Assembly (NCBI GenBank): GCA_041495845.1 | Contig: JBGQDM010000012.1 | Location: forward strand, 1-47,811 | Direction: 5' to 3' | From: JBGQDM01 sp041495845 | Lineage (GTDB): Bacteria > Acidobacteriota > Terriglobia > Terriglobales > Acidobacteriaceae | DNA: 47,811 nt | The notes under the pieces: generated by a model | Database searches by the model: none | What the model saw: the letters and a program-made list of their open reading frames with translations, nothing else | What the model was told of the DNA's origin: nothing | Program-made: the position numbers and the translations under genes | Part shown: positions 8,898 to 20,890 of the stretch, piece after piece | How the letters are laid out: each line of letters begins with the position of its first letter | Position numbering within the stretch: position 1 is the first letter of the stretch

Positions 8898-8948
8898 GGT
8901 TGCGGTAAGAGGAACCGAAGTGGAATTCTAACGCACGGACCGCGGCCG

Positions 8949-10973
8949 CTACGGGGTGGGTGGTTCCGGTGGAGATGCGGAAGCTGAGCGACGGCCGAAG
9001 ACCGGGACAGCTTCGCTGCTCTCGTCGCCCAGCGCGGCGCAAACGCGCAACACCTCCGCGACGCTCCAGGCCTGAGCGATGCATCCGGCCGGACGTTGCG
9101 GCACATCGCCATCGAAAATCTCGGAGATGTGTGCGAGACCCGCATCGAGCAGATGAGCTTCGAGAGAGAGCAGGCGTTGGCGCACTTGTTGGCGCGATTG
9201 TTTGTTGCTCTCATTCACCTTCAAGTACGACATTAGAAATGGACCGATAAGCCATGGCCAAACTGTACCTTGATGATAGGTTCCATCGCGTTCCGCAGGC
9301 CCGCCCTGATAACGTCCGCGATAGGCGGGGTCGCTGGGAGCGAGGCTGCGCAGGCCGTAGGGCGTAAGCAGGTGTTGGCGCACGTTTTCCACCACCGCCA
9401 GCGCACGCTCGCGACTCAGCATCCCGTGGTGCAAACTCACCGCAAAAATCTGGTTCGGGCGAATGGCGGCGTCGGGCGGCCCTTCGTCAACCACATCGTA
9501 GAGATAGTTGCCTTCCTCGTTCCAAAAGATCCGGTTGAAGCTCCAATGGGTGAGCGCGGCCATGGTACGAAAGCGTTTCTCGGCTTGGGTGTCGCCAAAG
9601 CGTTGTGCAAAGTCACCCATGGTCATGAGCGCGTTGTACCAGAGCGCTTGAATTTCGACCGGTTTGCCGCGGCGGGGGGTGACCACCCAATCGCCGACTT
9701 TGGCGTCCATCCAGGTCAATTGCACGCCCGCCTCGCCGGCATTGACCAGGCCACCGGAATCCACTCTGATGTTGTAGCGGGTGCCGCGCACGTGCCAGCC
9801 GACGATCTCCGTCAGCGCACTGTAGAGGTGCTTGCGAACGAAATCAAAATCGTTACTGGCGGCGGCGTAGGCGCGGGCCGCTTCGAAAAACCAGAGCGTG
9901 GCGTCCACCGTGTTGTACTCCGGTTGCTCGCCCGCATCCGGAAAGCGGTTGGGCAACATACCCTGGTTGGCAGCTTGGGCAAAGGTTCGGAGAACACTCC
10001 GGGCAACATCGTAGCGCCCGGCCGGCAGCGTGAGGCCGGGGAGAGCGATCATGGTATCGCGCCCCCAATCACTGAACCAGTGATAGCCGGCGATGACGGT
10101 CTTCTCTTCTCCACGGGAGACAATGTATTGATCCGCGGCAGCAGTGAGGGTTTTCACCAGTTCGCTCGCGGCAGGAAGGTGGGCGGTGAGCTGACGGCGG
10201 CGCTCCAGTTCACGGCTCGCGAACCCTCGGGCAGCAGTGACCTCGCAACGTTCGGTGGACGCGATCAGCGTGGCGACGCCCTGGAGCGGGAAGCGCAGCA
10301 CACAGGGCTGAAACAGGTCTTCCTGAAAGTCCAGGCCGCGCTGCTGTTCGACTTCGTACTCGAAGTTGCGGTACCAGTCTCCCGTGGTCTCGACCGCGGC
10401 CGCGTTGTGCGCAAAGTACAGGCGGGGCTGGTCTGGGTAGGGCTGGATACTGGCGAGACCCGGCTCCTGGCGCACCACGGAATTGAGTCCGGAATTGGCG
10501 TGCGCCATACTGTGGTAATCGCGGAAGGCGAGCAAGGGGCGGAGTTCGAGTTCAGCGCCGTTGGCGTCGCCGCTGGCAACTTCGTACTGGATCACGGTTG
10601 TGTTCTCGCCATGCACCATGAAAACGCGCTTGACGATTTCGAGGCCGCCGACCGAGTAGACGAACACCGGCCAGGGGTCGAGACGGAATTCCCGCAGAAA
10701 CTCAAATCCCCGGGGATGGACCACCCCGGGATAGCGGTTGGCGCCGAGGTCGTAGGTCTGACCGTTGCAGTGCAGGGTCTCTTCCAGCTTGGCCAGCAGG
10801 ACCATGCGGCCGACGGGCGGCTGGACGGCAGCCACCAGCAGGCCGTGGTAGCGGCGGGTGTTGAGGCCGATGATGGTGGAGGAGGCAAAGCCGCCAAGAC
10901 CGTTGGTCTCCAGCCACTCTTTGCTTGAGGCCAACTCAAGCTTGGTGCAAACGTCGTGCGCGAATCGAATCAT
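8949..10973 (-). CDS. Amylo-alpha-1,6-glucosidase / glycogen debranching enzyme (GH133)
   Basis: The 674-residue protein has no signal peptide. The N-terminal glycogen-debranching domain contains KEWLETNGLGGFASSTI and NTRRYHGLLVAA, hallmarks of the family. The C-terminal (alpha/alpha)6 domain contains WFSDWGRDTMIALPGL with the catalytic-region Asp, YNTVDATLWFFEAARAY and IQALWYNAL. Such enzymes hydrolyse alpha-1,6 branch residues of glycogen-like glucans in the cytoplasm. Length agrees with the bacterial GH133 group. The ATG follows GGAAAG by about six bases. A second intracellular glucosidase gene lies about 100 bases upstream on the same strand, suggesting a joint role in alpha-glucan or trehalose-related carbon use. 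The last ~25 residues are Ser/Pro-rich and variable. Confidence 0.92.
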   Translation of the reverse strand: MIRFAHDVCTKLELASSKEWLETNGLGGFASSTIIGLNTRRYHGLLVAAVQPPVGRMVLLAKLEETLHCNGQTYDLGANRYPGVVHPRGFEFLREFRLDPWPVFVYSVGGLEIVKRVFMVHGENTTVIQYEVASGDANGAELELRPLLAFRDYHSMAHANSGLNSVVRQEPGLASIQPYPDQPRLYFAHNAAAVETTGDWYRNFEYEVEQQRGLDFQEDLFQPCVLRFPLQGVATLIASTERCEVTAARGFASRELERRRQLTAHLPAASELVKTLTAAADQYIVSRGEEKTVIAGYHWFSDWGRDTMIALPGLTLPAGRYDVARSVLRTFAQAANQGMLPNRFPDAGEQPEYNTVDATLWFFEAARAYAAASNDFDFVRKHLYSALTEIVGWHVRGTRYNIRVDSGGLVNAGEAGVQLTWMDAKVGDWVVTPRRGKPVEIQALWYNALMTMGDFAQRFGDTQAEKRFRTMAALTHWSFNRIFWNEEGNYLYDVVDEGPPDAAIRPNQIFAVSLHHGMLSRERALAVVENVRQHLLTPYGLRSLAPSDPAYRGRYQGGPAERDGTYHQGTVWPWLIGPFLMSYLKVNESNKQSRQQVRQRLLSLEAHLLDAGLAHISEIFDGDVPQRPAGCIAQAWSVAEVLRVCAALGDESSEAVPVFGRRSASASPPEPPTP

Positions 10974-11077
10974 GCGGGCTTTCCAGAACGCAAACGGTGG
11001 GGAGCGACTTCCATGTTACGACAGTGGCGCGCGAAGATGTGACTGCCGGCGGGACATGCCCATTTCCACCCTCCGCC

Positions 11078-13786
<2,709 letters not shown>

Positions 13787-14166
13787 GGTGGCTGCTCCTG
13801 CGGTTACTGGTGTGGTGCTGTTCTAGGACTGATCGGTAGCGGAGGATTCATCGTACTCCTCCCCCTGTACCGAGTCCGAAACCTGGTCCCCACTCGGCTC
13901 ATAGTACCTGAGCTCAAGGGGAAGCGGGCTGGTCAAAGCAAGCCGGATAATACCTACCTTCATGGATGTCCTCTCCAAGACTGGCTGGCGGTAGGATGCG
14001 GCGAGGCGGGAAGGGTTACGGTTCCGCCCGGGATCCGGTGTCACTGGGGGCGGTTTCGGGTCTGCAACTTTCGTGCGGGAACCGAATCTCACGATTGTGG
14101 CCCGATTTTCTCACCAGACCTGGGTGTCGAAGGGATCGCTGGTAAAGCGGGGCCACCGTGTTCCCC
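13787..14166. other. Divergent intergenic region
   Basis: This 380-bp space separates the minus-strand glycosidase genes from the plus-strand zinc-finger gene. Apart from the possible small ORF at 13823-13963 I see no recognisable RNA, repeat or strong promoter. It should hold promoters for both directions. Confidence 0.4.
13823..13963 (-). CDS. Possible 46-residue leader or small protein
   Basis: The ATG at 13963 is preceded seven bases upstream by GGAGAGG, a good ribosome site. The frame ends at a TAG 36 bases before the GTG of the GH63-like gene on the same strand. The peptide starts MKVGIIRLALTS and ends in an acidic Ser/Asp-rich tail. I do not recognise it. Its codon third positions are less GC-biased than its neighbours, which weakens the case. 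It could be a regulatory leader peptide or chance. Confidence 0.35.
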   Translation of the reverse strand: MKVGIIRLALTSPLPLELRYYEPSGDQVSDSVQGEEYDESSATDQS

Positions 14167-14391
14167 ATGACTCTGAGCTGTCGTGACGTAATCCGCGAGC
14201 TTTCCAATTACATTGACCAGGATGTAAGCGCGGCACTGCGTCAGGCCATTGCCGAGCATCTGGCGGGATGCCTGCATTGCTCGGCCATCCACGACGGTAC
14301 CAACAATGTGATTCGCCTGATTGGCGACGGGCGGGTGTTCGAGCTGCCAGCCGGGTTTGGGCAGCGCCTGCGGGAAAAACTCTCGCTCTAG
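14167..14391 (+). CDS. Small zinc-finger (zf-HC2 / ZAS-like) protein
   Basis: This 74-residue protein contains Cys5 and the triad His31-x3-Cys35-x2-Cys38 (EHLAGCLHC). That is the zinc pattern of anti-sigma-factor N-terminal domains (ZAS, zf-HC2). Unlike classical anti-sigma factors it has no membrane helix after the finger, and no sigma factor gene is adjacent. The C-terminal part (FELPAGFGQRLREKL) is a short amphipathic segment. I chose ATG 14167 because it puts CRDVIRELSNYID at the very N-terminus as in the family; GTG 14158 is an alternative. It may be a soluble anti-sigma or redox-sensing protein, which is inference. Confidence 0.7.
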   Translation: MTLSCRDVIRELSNYIDQDVSAALRQAIAEHLAGCLHCSAIHDGTNNVIRLIGDGRVFELPAGFGQRLREKLSL

Positions 14392-14412
14392 GTTTCCGAG
14401 CTGCGCTCGGAT

Positions 14413-14510
14413 GGGCAGGTGAGGGCACCTGCCCCTACGCGAGACGGGCGAGTTGAGAGCACTCCGGTAGGGCGGCTCAAGGGTGGAAACCCTAAAGTAC
14501 CGTATCGGGA
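14413..14510 (+). ncRNA. Possible structured RNA leader upstream of the PilZ gene
   Basis: Two foldable elements lie before the PilZ gene. The first is a 9-bp hairpin with a 4-base loop (14413-14421 pairing with 14426-14434). The second is a nested structure in which CGGTA (14465-14469) pairs with TACCG (14498-14502) around a perfect AGGGT-GGAA-ACCCT hairpin (14480-14493) with a GNRA-type tetraloop. The segment GCACTCCGGTAGG resembles, from memory, the 3' strand of the c-di-GMP-I riboswitch, but the conserved 5' half is not visible. I call it only a candidate structured leader. Confidence 0.3.
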
Positions 14511-14587
14511 GGTGGGTCGTTGGGACTAGCATTAGGGCAAACGAGTTCCCTGCCCCACCCCCAGGCAGACTTTAGGAAGGTCGCGTT

Positions 14588-15484
14588 TTGGCGTCCAAAC
14601 CGCCCGAAGAAACCCGCGAGGAAGCGGCGCCGCCGGTCGCGGTGGCGCTCGACAACGCCCCGACTACTCCCGGCGCTGTCACCCCAATTTCGCGCAGCAG
14701 TGATCGCATCAGGATCGGCATTGCAATCCAGGTAAGCGGAAACGACGTCTCCGGGAATGATTTTCTGGAACCGGCGCGTACCGAACACGTGAGCCGGCAT
14801 GGGGCCTCGCTGGTGATCGCCCGCCAGCTGGCGCCGGAACAGCAACTCATGTTGAAGCGTGCCGGCATGGAGCAGGATGCACTAGTGCGGGTGGTGGGAC
14901 AAATGGGCATCCGCGATGACGGCCATCTCTACGGCGTAACCCTGGCAGACCAGGAGTTGAACTTCTGGGGTATCTATTTTCCGCCCAAGGATGAGATGCA
15001 GGACTCCGCGGCGCGGACCATGCTGGAGTGTAGCGCCTGCCACCGCCGGGAAGTGATTGCGCTCGATGACATTGAGTTCCACGTCTTTGAAGCCAACCGG
15101 CATCTCTCGCGGGCCTGCTCTCACTGCTCCGCCAGCACGTTTTGGTATCCGGTGCCGGAGGACGAAAGCCAGCCCGCCGGGGCAGGCACGGCGGCCCCCG
15201 CCACCGCCGGCAAGGACAAACGCCGCCATCTGCGTGCCCGGATGAATGTGAGCGCTTGCGTGCAACAACCCGGTGGCTCGCCCAACATGGTGCAGGTCAT
15301 CGACATCTCCCGCGGCGGCATCTGCTTCCGCAGCCGCAGTCACTACAAGGCGCAAACCTGGGTGCAGGTGTCAGTCCCCTATACCAAGGGCGCGGCCAAT
15401 ATTTTCGTTCCCGGCAAGATCGTGCGCGTGCGTCCTCTGAACGACCACCTCACCGAATACGGCGTCCAGTACGTCAAGGCCTGA
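14588..15484 (+). CDS. Tandem PilZ-domain protein with a zinc ribbon
   Basis: This 298-residue cytosolic protein starts at TTG 14588, with AGGAAGG about eight bases upstream. The N-terminal part (about 35-140) resembles a divergent PilZ fold (RIRIGIAIQVSG, EHVSRHGASLVI, ending FWGIYFPP). A middle segment has two Cys-x2-Cys pairs (CSAC and CSHC about 33 residues apart), which suggests a zinc ribbon. The C-terminal part is a canonical PilZ domain with KRRHLRAR (the RxxxR c-di-GMP site) and DISRGG (the D/NxSxxG motif). It probably senses c-di-GMP through the C-terminal domain; the output is unknown. It lies upstream of rfbB on the same strand, so a link to surface polysaccharide is possible. Confidence 0.82.
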   Translation: MASKPPEETREEAAPPVAVALDNAPTTPGAVTPISRSSDRIRIGIAIQVSGNDVSGNDFLEPARTEHVSRHGASLVIARQLAPEQQLMLKRAGMEQDALVRVVGQMGIRDDGHLYGVTLADQELNFWGIYFPPKDEMQDSAARTMLECSACHRREVIALDDIEFHVFEANRHLSRACSHCSASTFWYPVPEDESQPAGAGTAAPATAGKDKRRHLRARMNVSACVQQPGGSPNMVQVIDISRGGICFRSRSHYKAQTWVQVSVPYTKGAANIFVPGKIVRVRPLNDHLTEYGVQYVKA

Positions 15485-15515
15485 AGCACAGCCGAAACGC
15501 CAGCCACGCCTGCGA

Positions 15516-15521
15516 TACAAT
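15516..15521 (+). promoter_or_regulatory. Possible -10 element for rfbBA
   Basis: TACAAT lies 31 bases before the rfbB ATG in the short gap after the PilZ gene. No convincing -35 hexamer is visible 16-18 bases upstream, so this is a weak call. It would give rfbB-rfbA their own promoter. Confidence 0.3.
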
Positions 15522-15552
15522 TCCCCTCGGCTAATCCACGCCCGCATCTGCC

Positions 15553-16641
15553 ATGGAACCCACCGTTCTCGTCACCGGAGGAGCAGGCTTCATCGGCTCC
15601 AACTTCATTCTGGAATGGATGGAGCAGGAAGGCACGCCGGTCGTCAATCTGGACAAGCTCACCTACGCCGGCAATCCTAGCAATCTGGAAAACGTAGCGA
15701 AGGATTCGCGCTACCGATTTGTTCACGGCGACATTTGCGACTGCGACTTGGTGCGGCAGACGCTTGCCCAGCAGCGGCCGCGGGCGCTAGTGCATTTGGC
15801 GGCGGAAACGCACGTCGACCGCTCCATTCGTGGCCCGGAAGATTTTATTCGCACCAACGTCGAGGGAACGTTTTGCCTGCTACGGGAAGCGCTCACCTAC
15901 TGGCAGACGCTGGATGCATCGGAGCAGGCGGCATTTCGCTTTCTGCATGTTTCCACCGATGAGGTCTACGGCTCACTTCCGGCAGAGGCCGCGCCATGCC
16001 GGGAAAACTCGGCCTATGCCCCCGCCAGTCCGTATGCTGCCTCCAAGGCCGCGGCCGACCATCTGGTGCGGGCGTATCACTGGACCTATGGCCTGCCGGT
16101 CCTCATTACCAATTGCGCCAACAACTATGGCCGGTTCCAGTTCCCGGAAAAACTGGTGCCCCTGATGATTCTCCATGCTCATGCGGGCAAGTCTTTGCCG
16201 GTCTATGGTGACGGTCTGCAGGTGCGGGACTGGATGGCGGTCACCGACCATTGCGCCGCCCTACGCCTCGTGCTGGCGCGCGGTCGTGCGGGAGAGACGT
16301 ACCACGTGGGCGGCTCGTTGCAGCGGCGCAATCTGGAAACGGTGGAGTTGATCTGCCGGCTGCTGGATGAACTGTGCCCGCAGGACCCCGTAATCCCGCA
16401 CGACCAGCTGATCACGCACGTGGACGACCGGCCCGGCCATGACCGCCGCTATGCGTTGGACACGACGAAAATCCGCACCGAACTGAAGTGGAGACCGAAA
16501 CTGCGCTTCGAAGAAGGGCTGCGCCAAACCGTGAATTGGTACCTGCAACATCCCCAGTGGGTGCAGGAAGTTACCAGCGGCAGCTACCGGGACTGGATCG
16601 CCCTGCACTATCCTCAGCAGGTACGCGACGAACTTCGGTAG
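15553..16641 (+). CDS. rfbB: dTDP-glucose 4,6-dehydratase
   Basis: This 362-residue extended short-chain dehydrogenase converts dTDP-glucose to dTDP-4-keto-6-deoxyglucose, the second step toward dTDP-rhamnose and related sugars. Visible features are the NAD-binding GGAGFIGSN near the N-terminus, LAAETHVDRSI, STDEVYG with the catalytic Thr-Asp-Glu, and YAASKAAADHLV with the Tyr/Lys pair. NNYGRFQFPEKLVPL and HVDDRPGHDRRYALD are family signatures. rfbA follows 14 bases later, though rfbC and rfbD are not in the window. Length is normal. Confidence 0.96.
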   Translation: MEPTVLVTGGAGFIGSNFILEWMEQEGTPVVNLDKLTYAGNPSNLENVAKDSRYRFVHGDICDCDLVRQTLAQQRPRALVHLAAETHVDRSIRGPEDFIRTNVEGTFCLLREALTYWQTLDASEQAAFRFLHVSTDEVYGSLPAEAAPCRENSAYAPASPYAASKAAADHLVRAYHWTYGLPVLITNCANNYGRFQFPEKLVPLMILHAHAGKSLPVYGDGLQVRDWMAVTDHCAALRLVLARGRAGETYHVGGSLQRRNLETVELICRLLDELCPQDPVIPHDQLITHVDDRPGHDRRYALDTTKIRTELKWRPKLRFEEGLRQTVNWYLQHPQWVQEVTSGSYRDWIALHYPQQVRDELR

Positions 16642-16655
16642 TCCCGTACCCGTCC

Positions 16656-17567
16656 ATGGCACGCCGCAATCCGGGCATCAATCCGCGACACTACCGGGGC
16701 CTTCTGTTGGCGGGAGGGCTGGGCACCCGCCTCTATCCCGTGACCCACGCGGTGGGCAAGAGTCTCCTTCCGATCTACAACAAGCCGATGATCTACTACC
16801 CGCTTTCCGCGCTCATGCTGGCCGGGATCCGGGACATTCTGGTGATCTCGACGTGCGAGGAAACACCGCGGCTGCAACAACTGCTGGGCGATGGAACCCG
16901 CTACGGGCTCTCATTTTCCTATGCCGTGCAAGCGCAGCCCGCTGGCATTGCTCAGGCGTTTCTGGTAGGCGAGAAGTTCATTGGCTCCCATCCCTGCGCC
17001 CTCGTACTGGGAGACAACATTTTCTATGGGCATGACCTGGCACGATTGTTGCAGGGAGCCACCTCCACAGCCGAGGGTGCCCACGTTTTCGCCTATGCGG
17101 TGCAGGAACCGGAACGCTATGGAGTGGTGGAGTTTGATGCCGCAGGGCAGCCTTGCCGTCTGGAAGAAAAGCCGCGCGCGCCGAAATCACGGTATGCCGT
17201 CACCGGCCTTTATTTTTATGACCGGCACGTGGTGGAGATTGCACGTTCACTCCGGCCGTCAGCACGCGGTGAGCTCGAAATCACCGACGTCAACCGCGCC
17301 TACCTCAAACTGGGGAAACTGCGAGTGGACATCATGGGGCGCGGGCTGGCCTGGCTGGACACAGGTACGCATGACGCCATGATGGAAGCAGCGCTGTTCA
17401 TTCAGACGCTGGAAAAGCGGCAGGGGTTGATGGTGGCGTGCCCAGAAGAGATCGCATACCGTTACGGCTATATCAGCGCAGCGGAGTTGGAGAAGATTGC
17501 CCACGCACTGCGCCACAACAGCTATAGCAAGTATCTGCTGCAATTGCTGGCCGGAAAATTTTCCTGA
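16656..17567 (+). CDS. rfbA: Glucose-1-phosphate thymidylyltransferase
   Basis: The 303-residue product makes dTDP-glucose from dTTP and glucose-1-phosphate, the step before RfbB. The nucleotidyltransferase signature GGLGTRLYPVTHAVGKSLLP is followed by YNKPMIYYPLSALMLAGI. The metal-binding LGDNIFYG, ERYGVVEFD, LEEKPRAPKS and WLDTGTHDAMMEA motifs are all present. The open frame extends upstream into rfbB; ATG 16656, 14 bases after the rfbB stop, gives the correct family N-terminus plus a short basic extension. It ends the plus-strand block and converges on pntB. Confidence 0.95.
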   Translation: MARRNPGINPRHYRGLLLAGGLGTRLYPVTHAVGKSLLPIYNKPMIYYPLSALMLAGIRDILVISTCEETPRLQQLLGDGTRYGLSFSYAVQAQPAGIAQAFLVGEKFIGSHPCALVLGDNIFYGHDLARLLQGATSTAEGAHVFAYAVQEPERYGVVEFDAAGQPCRLEEKPRAPKSRYAVTGLYFYDRHVVEIARSLRPSARGELEITDVNRAYLKLGKLRVDIMGRGLAWLDTGTHDAMMEAALFIQTLEKRQGLMVACPEEIAYRYGYISAAELEKIAHALRHNSYSKYLLQLLAGKFS

Positions 17568-17596
17568 AGGCGCAGGTTCGTGCCATTCCTTCAATC

Positions 17597-17632
17597 TGTC
17601 GTCCTGAGCGAAGCGAAGGACCTCTGCACTTT
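17597..17632. repeat. Dispersed intergenic repeat, copy 1
   Basis: This 36-base segment between the converging rfbA and pntB genes contains TCCTGAGCGAAGCGAAGGA followed by CTCTGCACTTT. A related copy occurs at 46914-46977 between two other genes, with the same order (TCCTGAGCG, AGCGAA, then CTGCACTTTT) but a longer middle. Similar TCATCCTGAGCG-type repeats are, to my knowledge, scattered in many bacterial genomes. Confidence 0.55.
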
Positions 17633-17708
17633 GTTTGCAGTGCAGATTCGCTCGCTTTGTCCACAACGACCGGATCGGTCTGATGCCAGGAATTTGCCGG
17701 GCACCAAA

Positions 17709-19108
<1,400 letters not shown>

Positions 19109-19112
<4 letters not shown>

Positions 19113-19402
19113 TTGGCCGGCCGGCTGCTCTTGAACATCCGGAGCATGCGGTCTGTAATGATGAAGCCGCCAACAACGTTGCTGGTAGCTGCGACGATGG
19201 CGATGGTACCCAGCACGGTGGCGAACGTGCTCTTATGCTCGCCCACCAGCACGATGGCGCCGACCACCGCGATCGCGTCCAACGCGTTGGTCAGCGACAT
19301 GAGTGGTGTGTGCAGCAGCGGCGAGACCCGCCGAATGACTTCAAAACCAATGAAGCCCGCCAGCATAAAAATGAACAGTGCATCAAGCAGCGTGGAATTC
19401 AT
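19109..19402 (-). CDS. pntAB: NAD(P) transhydrogenase, alpha subunit part 2 (membrane)
   Basis: The 97-residue membrane protein has three hydrophobic helices, including EVIRRVSPLLHTPLMSLTNA, the strongly conserved signature of the transhydrogenase alpha-2 domain. In some bacteria this is fused to the NAD(H)-binding alpha-1 part. Here it is separate, as in Rhodospirillum rubrum. It sits between pntAA and pntB on one strand, 27 bases after pntAA and overlapping pntB by four bases. Confidence 0.95.
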
Positions 19403-19429
19403 TCCGTCTCCTCAAAAGAACCCGGCGCC

Positions 19430-20602
19430 TCACCCTTGCGGAACCAGCGCCGGTAGTGCAAAGAACTGGCGAATGCGTTCGTTGACCACTTCCCCGTTTC
19501 GCGTCAACATGGTTTCCCGGATGATCTCATCCGTCGAATCCAGTTGCGGCTTGCCGTCCTTCATCAGGTGAGTAAGAAAGGAAGTGAGGTTGCGGGCATA
19601 CATCTGGCTGGCGTGATAGGGCACTCCGCTGGCCACGTTGATGCGGCCAATGATGGTAACGCCGTGCACCGTGATGGTCTGACCAGACTGCGTCAGCTCG
19701 CAGTTGCCGCCGCGCTCCGCTGCCAAGTCAACAATGACTGAGCCGGGCGCCATATTTTTCACCATCTCGGCGGTCACCAGGACGGGCGCTTTCTTTCCGG
19801 GTACAACCGCGGTGGTGATGACCACATCGCATTCGGCAACCGCTTTGCCCAACAACTCACGCTGCTTGCGGTAGAACGCTTCATCCTGCTCTTTGGCATA
19901 ACCACGCGCGTCCTGCGCATCCGCAGCTTCGAGGGGCAATTCCACAAAGCGCGCCCCCAGGCTCTGTACCTGCTCCTTGACCACGGGGCGCAGATCGTAA
20001 GCGGAAACCACAGCCCCCAAGCGGCGTGCGGTCGCGATGGCCTGCAGGCCGGCCACACCGCAGCCGATGATGAGCACGCGCGCGGGCGTGATCGTCCCTG
20101 CCGCGGTGGTCATCATGGGCAGCATCCGGGGCATGGTTTCTGCCGCCAGCAGCACGGCGCGATAGCCGGCGCAGGTGGCCATGGAAGAAAGCGCGTCCAT
20201 GCTTTGCGCCCGCGTGGTGCGCGGCATCAACTCCACCGCAAACGTAGTCAAGCCCGCCGCCGCCAACTGTTCCAACATTTCTTTCGCGCCGAACGGCCGC
20301 AGAAATCCCACCAGCACCTGGCCCCGCCGGAACAGCGGAAGATCATCCTTCCCGCTAACGTCATTCGAGCCTGGAGACAAGACTTGAGTGATGATGTCGG
20401 CAGCCTGAAAAACGGCGCTGCGGTCGGGCAGCACCTTGGCGCCCTTATCGGCAAACATGGCGTCGGTGTAGCCCGCACTCAAGCCGGCTCCGCTCTCGAC
20501 CACCACTTCCAAGCCCGCCTTCGCCAGCATGGGTACGACCATGGGGACGAGGGCCACCCGCCGCTCGCCTGGATAACTTTCTTTCGGCACACCGACAATC
20601 AC
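19430..20602 (-). CDS. pntAA: NAD(P) transhydrogenase, alpha subunit part 1 (NAD-binding)
   Basis: This soluble 390-residue subunit binds NAD(H) and is homologous to alanine dehydrogenase. Visible are VGVPKESYPGERRVAL at the start, RTTRAQSMDALSSMA, and LIIGCGVAGLQAIATARRLG (the dinucleotide fold). The mobile loop region follows near EQVQSLGARFVEL. I chose GTG 20602 because GGAAGGG lies seven bases upstream and the protein then begins in the canonical way; a TTG at 20629 would add nine residues. It is first in the pntAA-pntAB-pntB operon. Confidence 0.95.
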   Translation of the reverse strand: MIVGVPKESYPGERRVALVPMVVPMLAKAGLEVVVESGAGLSAGYTDAMFADKGAKVLPDRSAVFQAADIITQVLSPGSNDVSGKDDLPLFRRGQVLVGFLRPFGAKEMLEQLAAAGLTTFAVELMPRTTRAQSMDALSSMATCAGYRAVLLAAETMPRMLPMMTTAAGTITPARVLIIGCGVAGLQAIATARRLGAVVSAYDLRPVVKEQVQSLGARFVELPLEAADAQDARGYAKEQDEAFYRKQRELLGKAVAECDVVITTAVVPGKKAPVLVTAEMVKNMAPGSVIVDLAAERGGNCELTQSGQTITVHGVTIIGRINVASGVPYHASQMYARNLTSFLTHLMKDGKPQLDSTDEIIRETMLTRNGEVVNERIRQFFALPALVPQG

Positions 20603-20890
20603 GCCATTCCCTTCCTTTCCCTGCACCAACCCTGCCGCAACCGGTGGCGAACCAGAGCATTCCCCGGCCCGAAATCATAGACGATAGACATTTCCCGCTG
20701 GACGCGCAAGGACATGCAAGTACACGCACACAGGACGTTGCGGGTACTCTCCGGCAGCGGTGACGGCTGCACTTGCGCCGAAGACCAGGTTGTGTCCTTG
20801 CGGGAGCTTCCGCGCAACCGATTGGCCATCATACGCGCGGTGTCTCGATCCCACGAAACGATCCGTGCAAGTCCGTGCCAAATCCGTGGC
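20603..20890. other. 288-bp gap upstream of pntAA
   Basis: This lies between the oxidoreductase stop and the pntAA start, both on the minus strand. It contains three TCCGTG words spaced 10-11 bases apart (20862, 20872, 20883), a small tandem repeat. I see no gene or clear hairpin terminator. The pnt promoter should be here. Confidence 0.4.

Larger units (their letters stand above)
8617..8948. other. 332-bp gap: palindrome and gene remnant
   Basis: This space between the DinB gene (+) and the GH133 gene (-), which converge here, contains only the perfect palindrome at 8662-8689 and the minus-strand remnant at 8690-8897. Bases 8898-8948 show nothing recognisable, and no T-tailed hairpin is visible. 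Confidence 0.6.

Noticed and set aside
9270..10928. 552-codon plus-strand open frame
   Set aside because: It is fully antisense to the GH133 gene, whose motifs are clear; in GC-rich DNA such mirror frames arise from codon bias. Its translation has no recognisable domain.
14458..14510. c-di-GMP-I (GEMM) riboswitch
   Set aside because: Only the GCACTCCGGTAGG-TACCG portion resembles it. The conserved 5' half and the GCAAAGCC region are missing, so I list it only as a candidate structured RNA.
14480..14520. Group II intron domain V remnant
   Set aside because: A GNRA-type hairpin followed by a CGGGAGGTGGG tail is reminiscent, but the lower helix of domain V does not form and no maturase is nearby.
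20862..20888. CRISPR-like or iteron array of TCCGTG words
   Set aside because: Only three 6-base words with irregular 10-11 base spacing occur; there is no longer conserved repeat or spacer pattern.
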